Positions 56,932-64,000 of a stretch of DNA of 64,000 nucleotides are shown in pieces. The stretch covers positions 62,001-126,000 of the forward strand of contig NZ_JASHHX010000002.1 in the NCBI RefSeq assembly GCF_030056575.1, given 5' to 3'. Each line of letters starts with the position of its first letter. The stretch's first letter is position 1. Source of the stretch: Rhodoblastus sp. 17X3. Its GTDB lineage: Bacteria > Pseudomonadota > Alphaproteobacteria > Rhizobiales > Beijerinckiaceae. The translations under genes were made by a program, and so were the position numbers. The notes beneath the pieces are model-generated. The model did no database searches, had not been told where the DNA came from, and saw only the letters and a program-made list of their open reading frames with translations.

Positions 56932-57666
56932 TCAAGTCATGGCAAGTCCGGCATTGGTGGCGCGAAGTTCCGCCGCGCCGGGCGGCGGAGGTGGAATGTC
57001 CCTTGACATCAAGCGGACGAATTCTTCCTCGTCCTCAATGCGGAACGCGGCGTTATGGCGTCTTTCGAAACCGATCGTGGACATCGGCCTGCCGCTCAGG
57101 CTGCGGCCGCAAACCGAACCGGAAAATGCGCCCGGCAGCACCTCGACATAGTCTGGCAGAGTTTTCAGGCGCTGCAGGCTGTGGAACAGGACGCGCGCGC
57201 CGGCTTCGACGGTCGTGGCGAGTTCCGTCCGGCCGACGTCGCCCACCATCAGCGTATGGCCCGTCAGAACAAACCACGGTTCGGCGGCTCGGGTCCGGTC
57301 GGTGACGAGCAGCGAAATATGCTCGGGCGTGTGTCCCGGCGTATGGAGGATTTCCGCCACGACATTGCCGAGGTCGAGGACATCGCGGTCGCTGACGCCC
57401 CGGAACGGCGGAGCCGCCTCCGCCTCGGCGAACAGCACGTATTCAGCCCCGGCGGCCTCGGCCAGGCGCCTGCCCGACGAGGCGTGGTCGGCATGGATAT
57501 GCGTGTCGACGACATAGAGAATGCGCATTCCCGTGTCCTTCGCCGCCTGGAGATAGGGGGCAATATCGCCGACGGGATCGACGACGGCGGCCATGGACTT
57601 GCCGCCGCAGCCGAAGAGATAGGAGATCGCGACCGGATCGGTGTGAAGGAATTGCCGCAGGATCAT
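56932..57666 (-). CDS. MBL-fold hydrolase, persulfide dioxygenase (ETHE1)-like
   Basis: A 244-residue metallo-beta-lactamase-fold protein with the metal motif THIHADHASS, HTPGHTPEHIS and GDVGRTEL. These resemble ETHE1/Blh enzymes that oxidise glutathione persulfide, though a glyoxalase-like role is possible. ATG 57666 is preceded by GGAG. First gene of the minus-strand operon; an ArsR-rhodanese gene starts divergently 124 nt away, as in bigR-blh pairs of other proteobacteria. Confidence 0.87.
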   Translation of the reverse strand: MILRQFLHTDPVAISYLFGCGGKSMAAVVDPVGDIAPYLQAAKDTGMRILYVVDTHIHADHASSGRRLAEAAGAEYVLFAEAEAAPPFRGVSDRDVLDLGNVVAEILHTPGHTPEHISLLVTDRTRAAEPWFVLTGHTLMVGDVGRTELATTVEAGARVLFHSLQRLKTLPDYVEVLPGAFSGSVCGRSLSGRPMSTIGFERRHNAAFRIEDEEEFVRLMSRDIPPPPPGAAELRATNAGLAMT

Positions 57667-57750
57667 GAAAGTCTCCGGTTTCCGCTTGTTCCGACCGATG
57701 TGCGGCCCGCACTCGAACGGCTCGGACCTTGACAATATCGGTCGAAAGAT

Positions 57751-57770
57751 ATTCAATTAATCAGTTGAAT
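57751..57770. promoter_or_regulatory. Inverted-repeat operator between divergent genes
   Basis: ATTCAA (57751-57756) and TTGAAT (57765-57770) flank an 8-nt centre. The site sits between the MBL gene and the ArsR-rhodanese gene, 21 nt upstream of the latter's start. ArsR-family regulators such as BigR and SqrR bind sites of this ATTC...GAAT type. Confidence 0.6.
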
Positions 57771-57790
57771 GATTGTTCTGAGCGGAGCGC

Positions 57791-58447
57791 ATGTCAAGCC
57801 CAAATCCCAAGAACGCAATTTTCGCCCAGTTCGCAGAAGTCGCGAAGGCATTGGGCCATGCGCATCGACTGGTCATTTTGGAGTTGCTCGCCCAGCGGGA
57901 GCGCAGCGTCGAAGCGGTGGCGGAAAGCGCCAAACTGTCGATCGCCAACGCTTCCCAGCACCTTCGGCTGATGCGCCGGGCCGGCCTGCTCGCCTCGCGC
58001 CGGGACGGCAAGCAAATCCTCTATCGCCTGAGCGATCCGGGTGTGCTCGATCTGGTGGCGGCGCTGCACCGCGTCGGAGAGCGCAACGTGGCGGAGATCC
58101 GGGAAATCGTCGGCGGCTACTTTCATGAGCGCGACGCCCTGGAGCCGGTGTCGCGCGAGGAAATGGCCCGCCGGCTTGAGGATGGTCTGGTGACCGTTCT
58201 CGACGTTCGCCCCGAAGATGAATTCGCCGCCGGCCACTTGCCCCAGGCCGTCAATGTTCCGCTCCGCGAATTGGCGCGGCGGCTGCGGGAATTTCCGAAG
58301 AACCGTGAAGTCGTCGCCTATTGCCGCGGTCCCTATTGCGTTTTCGCCTTCGAGGCCGTCGCGCTGCTGCGCGAGCATGGGTTCAAAGTGCGCCGCCTTG
58401 AAGACGGATATCCCGAATGGAAGGCGGCTGGGTTGCCCATCGCATAG
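57791..58447 (+). CDS. ArsR-family regulator fused to a rhodanese domain
   Basis: A 218-residue protein. Residues 1-95 are an ArsR winged helix (ALGHAHRLVILELLAQRERS, SIANASQHLRLMRRAGLL). Residues about 115-218 are a rhodanese domain with TVLDVRPEDEFAAGHLPQAVNV and the active-site loop YCRGPYCVFA. The fusion suggests control by persulfide or sulfane sulfur. It is divergent from the MBL operon and probably represses it. Confidence 0.93.
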   Translation: MSSPNPKNAIFAQFAEVAKALGHAHRLVILELLAQRERSVEAVAESAKLSIANASQHLRLMRRAGLLASRRDGKQILYRLSDPGVLDLVAALHRVGERNVAEIREIVGGYFHERDALEPVSREEMARRLEDGLVTVLDVRPEDEFAAGHLPQAVNVPLRELARRLREFPKNREVVAYCRGPYCVFAFEAVALLREHGFKVRRLEDGYPEWKAAGLPIA

Positions 58448-58492
58448 GCTGAAAGGAGGCGAAACGGCCGCGCTTCGGAAGGAGGAACGCCA

Positions 58493-58741
58493 ATGATGGA
58501 TTACCATTGGGGAATGCCGTGGTACGGCATGGCCTTCGGGCCGATCATCATGATTGCGGTTCTCGCCGCGATCGTCGCTGTTGTCGTGTTGCTGGTGCGG
58601 TGGCTGGGCGCCGAAGCAACCCTCCTGCCGTCCAATCGCGCACGGGAGAAAACGCCGCTCGATATTCTGAAGGAGCGGTATGCGCGCGGCGAGATCGAGA
58701 AACAGGAGTTCGAGGAGAAGAAGCGGACCCTCACCGAGTAA
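58493..58741 (+). CDS. SHOCT-domain small membrane protein
   Basis: An 82-residue protein. One helix lies at about 17-38 (GPIIMIAVLAAIVAVVVLLV), and the C-terminal SHOCT motif reads TPLDILKERYARGEIEKQEF. An excellent GGAGGAACGCCA ribosome binding site precedes the ATG at 58493. It lies 45 nt after the ArsR-rhodanese gene and may share its transcript. Confidence 0.85.
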   Translation: MMDYHWGMPWYGMAFGPIIMIAVLAAIVAVVVLLVRWLGAEATLLPSNRAREKTPLDILKERYARGEIEKQEFEEKKRTLTE

Positions 58742-59329
58742 CGGGATATCTGGGAACGCGGCGTCGAGCCGTCAGCCCGGCGATCTGTGAACGGTGCGAT
58801 TCAGCGTCTGCCCGGGGCGTGCGAAGCTAGCGGAAACCGGTGTCTTTCACGGTCCCGAAGGCCTGAGATGCAACCCCTTCGGCACCCAAAACCGTACCAG
58901 ATGGCCGCTTTTCAATCAAGGGACGGGAGCGTCAGGATAAAAACGAACTCCCGCTTGTGGCGCCGAGCCGGCTTTTCGCGAATGACGGGAGACATGCAAG
59001 CAACGGACTTCCGGCGCTTCGAACGAACAGGCAATATTGACCTCTTGTCGACAGCTGCCTGTTTGGAGACCACCTAAAAGCGTATATTCAATTGAGCCGA
59101 TCAATCTCCCGATATCGTCCCAGCCGAGCTGCGCCGGTCCAGTGGACGACAGGAACCGGGCGTGCGTTGATGCGGTGTGCAATCAGGGCATTGAGCGTCG
59201 ATCTGGCATAAGCGTTTCGTAAAGACCCCTCATCCGAAAAGCTGACTGTCAAACCGAGCCCGAACCGCTAGCTTCGAGCCGAGATCGTCGCGTTAAATTT
59301 CGTGCCAGTTGCGGAATTTCGGAGGCGTC
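58742..59329. other. 588-nt gap between SHOCT and kup
   Basis: No frame here has a ribosome binding site or a recognised family. A short TCAATTGA palindrome lies near 59090. The promoter of kup is expected in the last 150 nt. I see no riboswitch structure. Confidence 0.4.
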
Positions 59330-61213
59330 ATGACTGCCGAAGCTGCGAAGGACGGACATCATGTCCGCCGCGAGGGGATTGGCGCGCTGGCGCTTGGCGC
59401 GCTCGGCGTCGTTTACGGCGATATAGGCACGAGCCCGCTCTACACGATCAAGACTGCGGTCGCATGGACCGGACGGGTTTTCACGCCCGAAGAAGCGCTG
59501 GGCATGCTGTCGCTGATCGTCTGGACGCTGGTGATCATCACCTCGATCAAATATGTCGCCGTGATCATGCGCGCGGACAATGACGGCGAGGGTGGCATTC
59601 TGGCGCTGATGTCCCTGCTCGGCGTCAAGCATGGCCGCCGCCCTTACATCATCACAATGGGTATGCTAGGCGCGGCGCTGTTGTTCGGCGACGGCGCCAT
59701 CACCCCCGCGATTTCCGTGCTCAGCGCGCTGGAAGGCTTGAAAGGCGCAGCGCCGCCCATCGCGCCCTATGTCGTGCCGCTGTCGATCGTCGTCCTGATC
59801 GCCTTGTTCTGCCTACAACCACAAGGGACCGGACGAATTTCCAAACTTTTCGGCCCGATCATGGTGACCTGGTTCGTCGTGATCGCCGTGCTGGGAATTT
59901 CGTCCGTCATCCGGCATCCGCAGGTGCTGGCTGCCCTCAACCCCCTCGTCGGGCTCCATTATCTGTTCGGGCACGGATTGGCCGGCTTTCTGGTGCTCGG
60001 CGCGGTCTTCCTTTGCGCGACCGGCGCCGAAGCGCTTTATGCGGACATGGGCCATTTCGGCGCCCAGCCCATTCGCCTGGCGTGGTACTGCCTGGTCTTC
60101 CCGGCCCTGATCTTTTGTTATGCCGGCCAAACGGGGCTGCTGCTCGACGCGCCGTCCGACAAGGATTTCGATCCGTTTTACGCTCTCTGCCCCGGCGCCT
60201 TACAGCTGCCACTCATCGGACTGGCGACGGCGGCGACCGTTATCGCCAGCCAGTCGATCATCACCGGCGCCTTTTCGATGACGCGCCAGGCGATCCAACT
60301 CGGGCTGCTGCCGCGCGTCCGCATTTCGCAGACCTCGGCGCAGAGCTACGGACAGATCTATGTCGGGATGGTCAACTGGTCGCTGATGGCGCTCACCCTT
60401 GTCCTCACGACGACGTTCCAATCTTCGGACAATCTGGCGGCGGCCTTCGGCGTCGCCGTTTCGCTCACGATGCTGCTGACCAGTTGCCTAATGTTCATTG
60501 CCATGCGTGAAGTCTGGCGTTGGAGCCTGGCCTTGAGCATCGCCGTCGCCGGCCTCTTCGTTGTGGTCGACAGCTCCTTCGTCGCCGCCAATTTCGTCAA
60601 ATTCTTTGAGGGCGGCTGGATCCCGATCCTCGTCGCAAGCTTCATCTATTTCCTGATGACGAGTTGGGACCAGGGCTACGCCGCCCTGCGCGCGGCGCTG
60701 GAGCGCGACACCATGCCGCTTTCGGATTTCATCCGAAGATTCCATGAGAAGGCGCGTGTGTCCGGCACGGCGGTCTATCTCACCAGCCGCAATGATGTCG
60801 TTCCCGTCGCCCTGTTTCACAATCTGAAGCACAACAAGGTCGTCCACGATCGCATTGTTCTGCTCAATGTCGTGACTGATCAGATCCCTCGCGTCGAGCC
60901 GGAAGATCGGGTGCGCAGCGCCGACCTGCCTGACGACTTCCATTCCTTATGCGTCCGTTATGGTTTCATGGAGCAGCCGGACATCCCGGTCGCCCTAAGT
61001 GACGAAAAGGGCGATTGCCCCTTGCATTTCAATATGATGGACACATCGTTCTACGTCGGCCGCCTGAGTGTTACGCCGCGCGGCCATTCGCGATGGTGGC
61101 GGATCAAAATGCAGGTGTTCAAATTCCTGCATCGAAACGCGCTACCCGTGACGGAGTTCTTTCGCATTCCGCCCGGTCGGGTGGTCGAACTTGGCGGCCA
61201 GATCGAATTGTAA
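59330..61213 (+). CDS. kup: KUP-type potassium uptake protein
   Basis: A 627-residue low-affinity K+:H+ symporter of the KUP/HAK/KT family with 12 helices. GVVYGDIGTSPLYTIK at the start, NDGEGGILALMSLL, LLFGDGAITPAISVLSALEG and the GAEALYADMGHFG segment are family signatures; a C-terminal soluble domain of about 170 residues follows. ATG 59330 is preceded by GGAGG with 4-nt spacing. The longer frame from TTG 59309 is not needed. Confidence 0.95.
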   Translation: MTAEAAKDGHHVRREGIGALALGALGVVYGDIGTSPLYTIKTAVAWTGRVFTPEEALGMLSLIVWTLVIITSIKYVAVIMRADNDGEGGILALMSLLGVKHGRRPYIITMGMLGAALLFGDGAITPAISVLSALEGLKGAAPPIAPYVVPLSIVVLIALFCLQPQGTGRISKLFGPIMVTWFVVIAVLGISSVIRHPQVLAALNPLVGLHYLFGHGLAGFLVLGAVFLCATGAEALYADMGHFGAQPIRLAWYCLVFPALIFCYAGQTGLLLDAPSDKDFDPFYALCPGALQLPLIGLATAATVIASQSIITGAFSMTRQAIQLGLLPRVRISQTSAQSYGQIYVGMVNWSLMALTLVLTTTFQSSDNLAAAFGVAVSLTMLLTSCLMFIAMREVWRWSLALSIAVAGLFVVVDSSFVAANFVKFFEGGWIPILVASFIYFLMTSWDQGYAALRAALERDTMPLSDFIRRFHEKARVSGTAVYLTSRNDVVPVALFHNLKHNKVVHDRIVLLNVVTDQIPRVEPEDRVRSADLPDDFHSLCVRYGFMEQPDIPVALSDEKGDCPLHFNMMDTSFYVGRLSVTPRGHSRWWRIKMQVFKFLHRNALPVTEFFRIPPGRVVELGGQIEL

Positions 61214-61404
61214 CGAAAGCCAAGCCAAACCGCGCGGCGTCGCGGATTTTTACGATTTCTTCACATTCGGCGCCCTGGTTCTGAATAGAAACCTTGCGGC
61301 GTAATGCGTTATCCCCGCCAAATCGGCTCAAGCTGAATTGGCGGACTCAAGTGCTTCTGTTTCATTCGGGCGGACAGGCGGGAACAAAACTCGATCGGAT
61401 CGGG

Positions 61405-61692
61405 ATGGGCCCGGATTCTCGCCACCTGTCGCATCATCACACCGCGCGCCTGGCATTGGACGTGGCGATCGTTGTCGGCGCCATCCTGCTTTGGGCGCTC
61501 CTGTCCCATGTGAACTGGTCCGGCCTTGGAAAGTCGACCGTCGCCGGGGATTGTGTCTACTACGGTCGCGCCGGCGCTCGTTGCACCGAACATGTCGAGA
61601 GCACGCAGGGCGACAAATCCGCCCAAGATCGGGGCTGTGATGTGCTTGGCAGGGCCGGCCGGATCTGCTGGCCGGAACCTTCTTCAAAATAG
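61405..61692 (+). CDS. Small single-helix protein with CX9C motif, 1
   Basis: About 95 residues starting MGPDSRHLSHHHTARLAL. One transmembrane helix (residues about 18-35, DVAIVVGAILLWALL) is followed by a motif with CVYYGRAGARC and two further cysteines (RGCDVLGRAGRICW). It resembles the protein at 62476-62739 in having a helix and then CX9C. The start is a choice, since an in-frame ATG lies further upstream (61294). Confidence 0.5.
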   Translation: MGPDSRHLSHHHTARLALDVAIVVGAILLWALLSHVNWSGLGKSTVAGDCVYYGRAGARCTEHVESTQGDKSAQDRGCDVLGRAGRICWPEPSSK

Positions 61693-62240
61693 GTGTGGCG
61701 CCCAGTCGCTTCGCCTGCTTTCACGCGGGACTCTGGCGGCAGATCCGTAGCGGCTGAATCCGATCCTTCAAGGCTGCGTCATTGAACCTGGCCGGCGTCT
61801 GATCGAAGGCAGCGAGCGGAAACTTCAAAGCGATGATCTTTGCCAGGCTCCGGCGCCGTTTCGTCACGCTGGAATCGAGGCGGCTCATTCCTGGCGGAGA
61901 ACGCCAGAGCGGTGACGATTCATAGCTCGGCTAAAGCAACAACCCACCATGCGCCGTGGCTTAGCGGCGCGTCGAATGAGTGGTGCAACTCGTTTGGTCC
62001 CAGCGATTGCAATGAAGGAACGTCGGATTGCAGAGGAGGAGAATGGCGATCCAGGTCAGGAGCCCGATGACGTAAATTGACATGTTTTTTACCGCCGAAA
62101 GGCGTCGGGCGCGGATTGTTTGATACGCGCGCGCCCGTCGCCGGGGCGTGGAAGGGGGTGACGGCATTCCAGTGGAAAGATACGCCAAAAGCATTTGGAC
62201 CTCGTGGAGCCAATGGTCGCGAAATGCTTAATGCTGGTGA
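61693..62240. other. Gap with no clear gene
   Basis: No supported gene or RNA. A frame at 62077-62442 has no ribosome binding site and overlaps the inverted repeat at 62241-62418. Confidence 0.35.
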
Positions 62241-62418
62241 GCGCAAAAATTCCATTCCGATTTTTGGTCGTCCGCATAAGGAAAAGATTTTGGCGTCGGA
62301 GTTGACATTTTGGGCGCCGGTGACTTTCGCCGGTCGAACTGGTCTCTCCAACTCTAACAGAACCGTCTTGATGCGTCCTTTATCGCCCAACGCCCAAATC
62401 GGAATGGAATTCTTGCGC
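62241..62418. repeat. About 24-bp inverted repeat, arms 130 nt apart
   Basis: GCGCAAAAATTCCATTCCGA at 62241 is mirrored by TCGGAATGGAATTCTTGCGC at 62399-62418, with a single mismatch. The arms bracket about 130 nt and could be ends of a small mobile element or a long hairpin. Confidence 0.65.
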
Positions 62419-62475
62419 GGGCCGGCGTTATCAAGAATTTGAATTTACCCGAAACAGGTTGTGGAGCATTCCGAA

Positions 62476-62739
62476 ATGCTGTTCGCACATGCGCAAGGAA
62501 GCGGCGCGACGCGCCGGGTGGCGACGAGATTCCATCTTGAACAACTTTCCCGCCGCATCGATTTGCGTGTCGCCTATGATGTTGCCGTCGTTTTTGCCAC
62601 GCTGCTCATCGGGGCTCTGCTTTGGCTTGCGTTGGCTCGCCCCATCCCACCGGGAATGAACCGGGCCTTCGAGCCAACGAGCTGCAGTTTCGTGGAGCGC
62701 GAAGGGAGGCCGTGCGCGCCGACGCTCCTTTCACGTTGA
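62476..62739 (+). CDS. Small single-helix protein with CX9C motif, 2
   Basis: An 87-residue protein from ATG 62476 (MLFAHAQGSGATRRVATRF) with GGAG nine nt upstream. A helix at about residues 35-55 (YDVAVVFATLLIGALLWLAL) is followed by TSCSFVEREGRPC, a CX9C that aligns with CVYYGRAGARC of the protein at 61405-61692. Function unknown. Confidence 0.5.
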   Translation: MLFAHAQGSGATRRVATRFHLEQLSRRIDLRVAYDVAVVFATLLIGALLWLALARPIPPGMNRAFEPTSCSFVEREGRPCAPTLLSR

Positions 62740-62924
62740 TCAGGGCAAATCACGGCGCGCACTTAGCGTATAAGGCTCCAGACAGAAAGGGGCGGAATGT
62801 CGCCCTTGCGGCTTCGACTGCTCTATCGCCGGGACTGGCCACTCGATTAAGGACCGGTTATGGCGCAATCTCGTCATAGCGTCACTGTCCGGTTTCCCGC
62901 CGTATCTTGCCGTTCGGCCTTCGG

Positions 62925-64000
62925 ATGGTGCGGTTCGACGCCGCCTATCACGGCCTGTCAAATGCAATCTGCGTATTCAGTCGGTTCCGTGCGACCCCGC
63001 CCAGCGTCGCCGGGCTTCTCAGCTTCGGCGTCGAGGCCCACTGCCTTCCAGAGGAACATGTCGGCTATAAGAAGTTGTTCAGGACGCGGCGCTTCAAGCT
63101 GGCCCCCGGCACAGGCCCCGTGATGGCGGCCTTCCATCCCTCGCCATGGCTGATCCGCCACACCGATCCTCTCGCGAAAGCCGGAACGACACTCGGCGCG
63201 GTTCGCAAGAAAGTTCGTCAGCAGATCATCGATGCCTTGCCGAAAGGCATCGCCGTCGAACGGGACACGGCGGCCTCTCGCAGGCGGCACAGGTCGATCG
63301 CAAAAACGCTGGCGTCCATTGAACGGATGCACGGCGCCGCAAAACTGACCGCGAAGGGATGGGAAAGCGTCGTCGGAAACGATCGCGCGGCGAAATCCGC
63401 TGTTCAAAAATGGCATCAGTCACCGAAGATCGACAGGCTTTCGCCGAGCGAGGTTTCCGACCTCGTAGATTATGCCATCGGAGCGCCAAGCGTCGCGCTC
63501 GGCCGGGCAATGTGGCGCCATGATCCGACGATTCTTGACGATTCGCGATACCCCGAGCTGGTCCAACTGAGTTGGCAAGGACTTCGCGCCTATCTCGACA
63601 ACCCGGTCATTCTGTCGTCGTTGCCTGGGAAGAACGCGGTCGAACAGGTCATGGGCGCGGTGGTCGATGGCGGCTTTGAAAGCGTGCTCGACGAACACTT
63701 TTGGCTTCGCGCCAAGAACCTCCAAGACGGTGTGGCCGGCCTTGCCAAGGACCTGATGTCCTCTCTCGGTCTTCGCGCTGGCGGGTTCAGCTTTCGTGGA
63801 ACCGGAGACAAGTCCGTCAAGATCCCGGTACGTTGCCACGTCGCCGTGCCCTTCGGCAACGCCGAATCCGAGCCGGTCGTCAAGGGCAAGGGAGGCGAGG
63901 CGCAAGCCGCCCCGGCTCGTCCCGACGAGGTGCGCCGAAGCTTCAACACGCCTTTCTGGCCGCATGTCTTGGCAACGACGTCCGTCGGGCAGGAAGGCTT
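62925..64000 (+). pseudogene. Superfamily 2 helicase-like fragment, 5'-truncated, runs off window
   Basis: The frame opens after a stop at 62877-62879 and runs to the right edge, at least 358 residues. FRATPPSVAGLLSFGVEAH, FHPSPWLI and TPFWPHVLATTSVGQEG match the C-terminal half (motif V region) of large SF2 helicases found beside phage-defence genes. No N-terminal Walker A domain is present: the sequence upstream of 62925 belongs to other frames. So this is either a truncated relic or an unusual short protein. The start at ATG 62925 is only a guess. Confidence 0.55.

Noticed and set aside
58742-59329. A c-di-AMP or other riboswitch upstream of kup
   Set aside because: No conserved core or clear stem-loop pattern could be recognised in the gap.
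62077-62442. 121-residue frame across the inverted repeat
   Set aside because: It has no ribosome binding site and lies over the repeat, so it is more likely chance.
41000-64000. Second copy of the tRNA-Gly 3' end as an attachment site
   Set aside because: I scanned for the last bases of the tRNA and found none in the window. A longer search beyond 64 kb is the decisive test.

Overview
The window looks like chromosome from a high-GC alphaproteobacterium of the order Hyphomicrobiales. The evidence is the gene order enolase, ftsB-like, pdhA, lipoyl-pdhB, DUF5076, E2, lipA, coq10/ratA-like, together with a phasin, DUF983, a RcnR-type dmeR next to dmeF, and heavy GCG/CGC codon use. The family cannot be fixed from this sequence alone.

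Positions 1-40,900 read as backbone. Left to right there is a minus-strand run queF, rnr, DUF983, NUDIX (cut by the window edge). Then come eno, an SLC13/ArsB-like permease and the pyruvate dehydrogenase-type operon with lipA and coq10. The E2-like protein of that operon has lost both its lipoyl lysine (His43) and its catalytic histidine (Arg341). Next are a secreted phosphoesterase and a compact modE / Nramp-like transporter / cupin operon. A complete glycogen operon follows (glgP, glgB, glgC, glgA, glgX-malQ), in which nearly all junctions are ATGA overlaps and glgX is fused to malQ. Then come a three-gene Zorya-like cluster (ZorA, ZorB and an EH_Signature ZorC-like protein, with no ZorD or ZorE) whose ZorA tail holds three 254-residue repeats, a phasin, a CoA-transferase and an ABC exporter.

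A tRNA-Gly(UCC) at 40,896-40,969 is followed directly by a tyrosine recombinase. From there to the right edge the window looks like an integrated island: an exonuclease VII-like pair, an Nramp-like/MgtC pair, a dmeRF metal-efflux operon with a second CDF protein, and a sulfur-handling operon. That operon has an ArsR-rhodanese regulator divergent from MBL hydrolase, DsrE, cysteine desulfurase, methyltransferase, MFS and nucleoside phosphorylase genes. After it come a SHOCT protein, a KUP potassium transporter, two small CX9C membrane proteins and a 5'-truncated helicase that runs off the window. No second attachment site was seen, so the island probably ends outside.

Strongest leads: the doubly degenerate E2 in an otherwise intact PDH operon; the ZorABC-like cluster without an effector; the ModE-coupled non-canonical Nramp; the six-gene sulfur/nucleoside operon; and a 65-bp hairpin repeat that sits directly upstream of two unrelated start codons.
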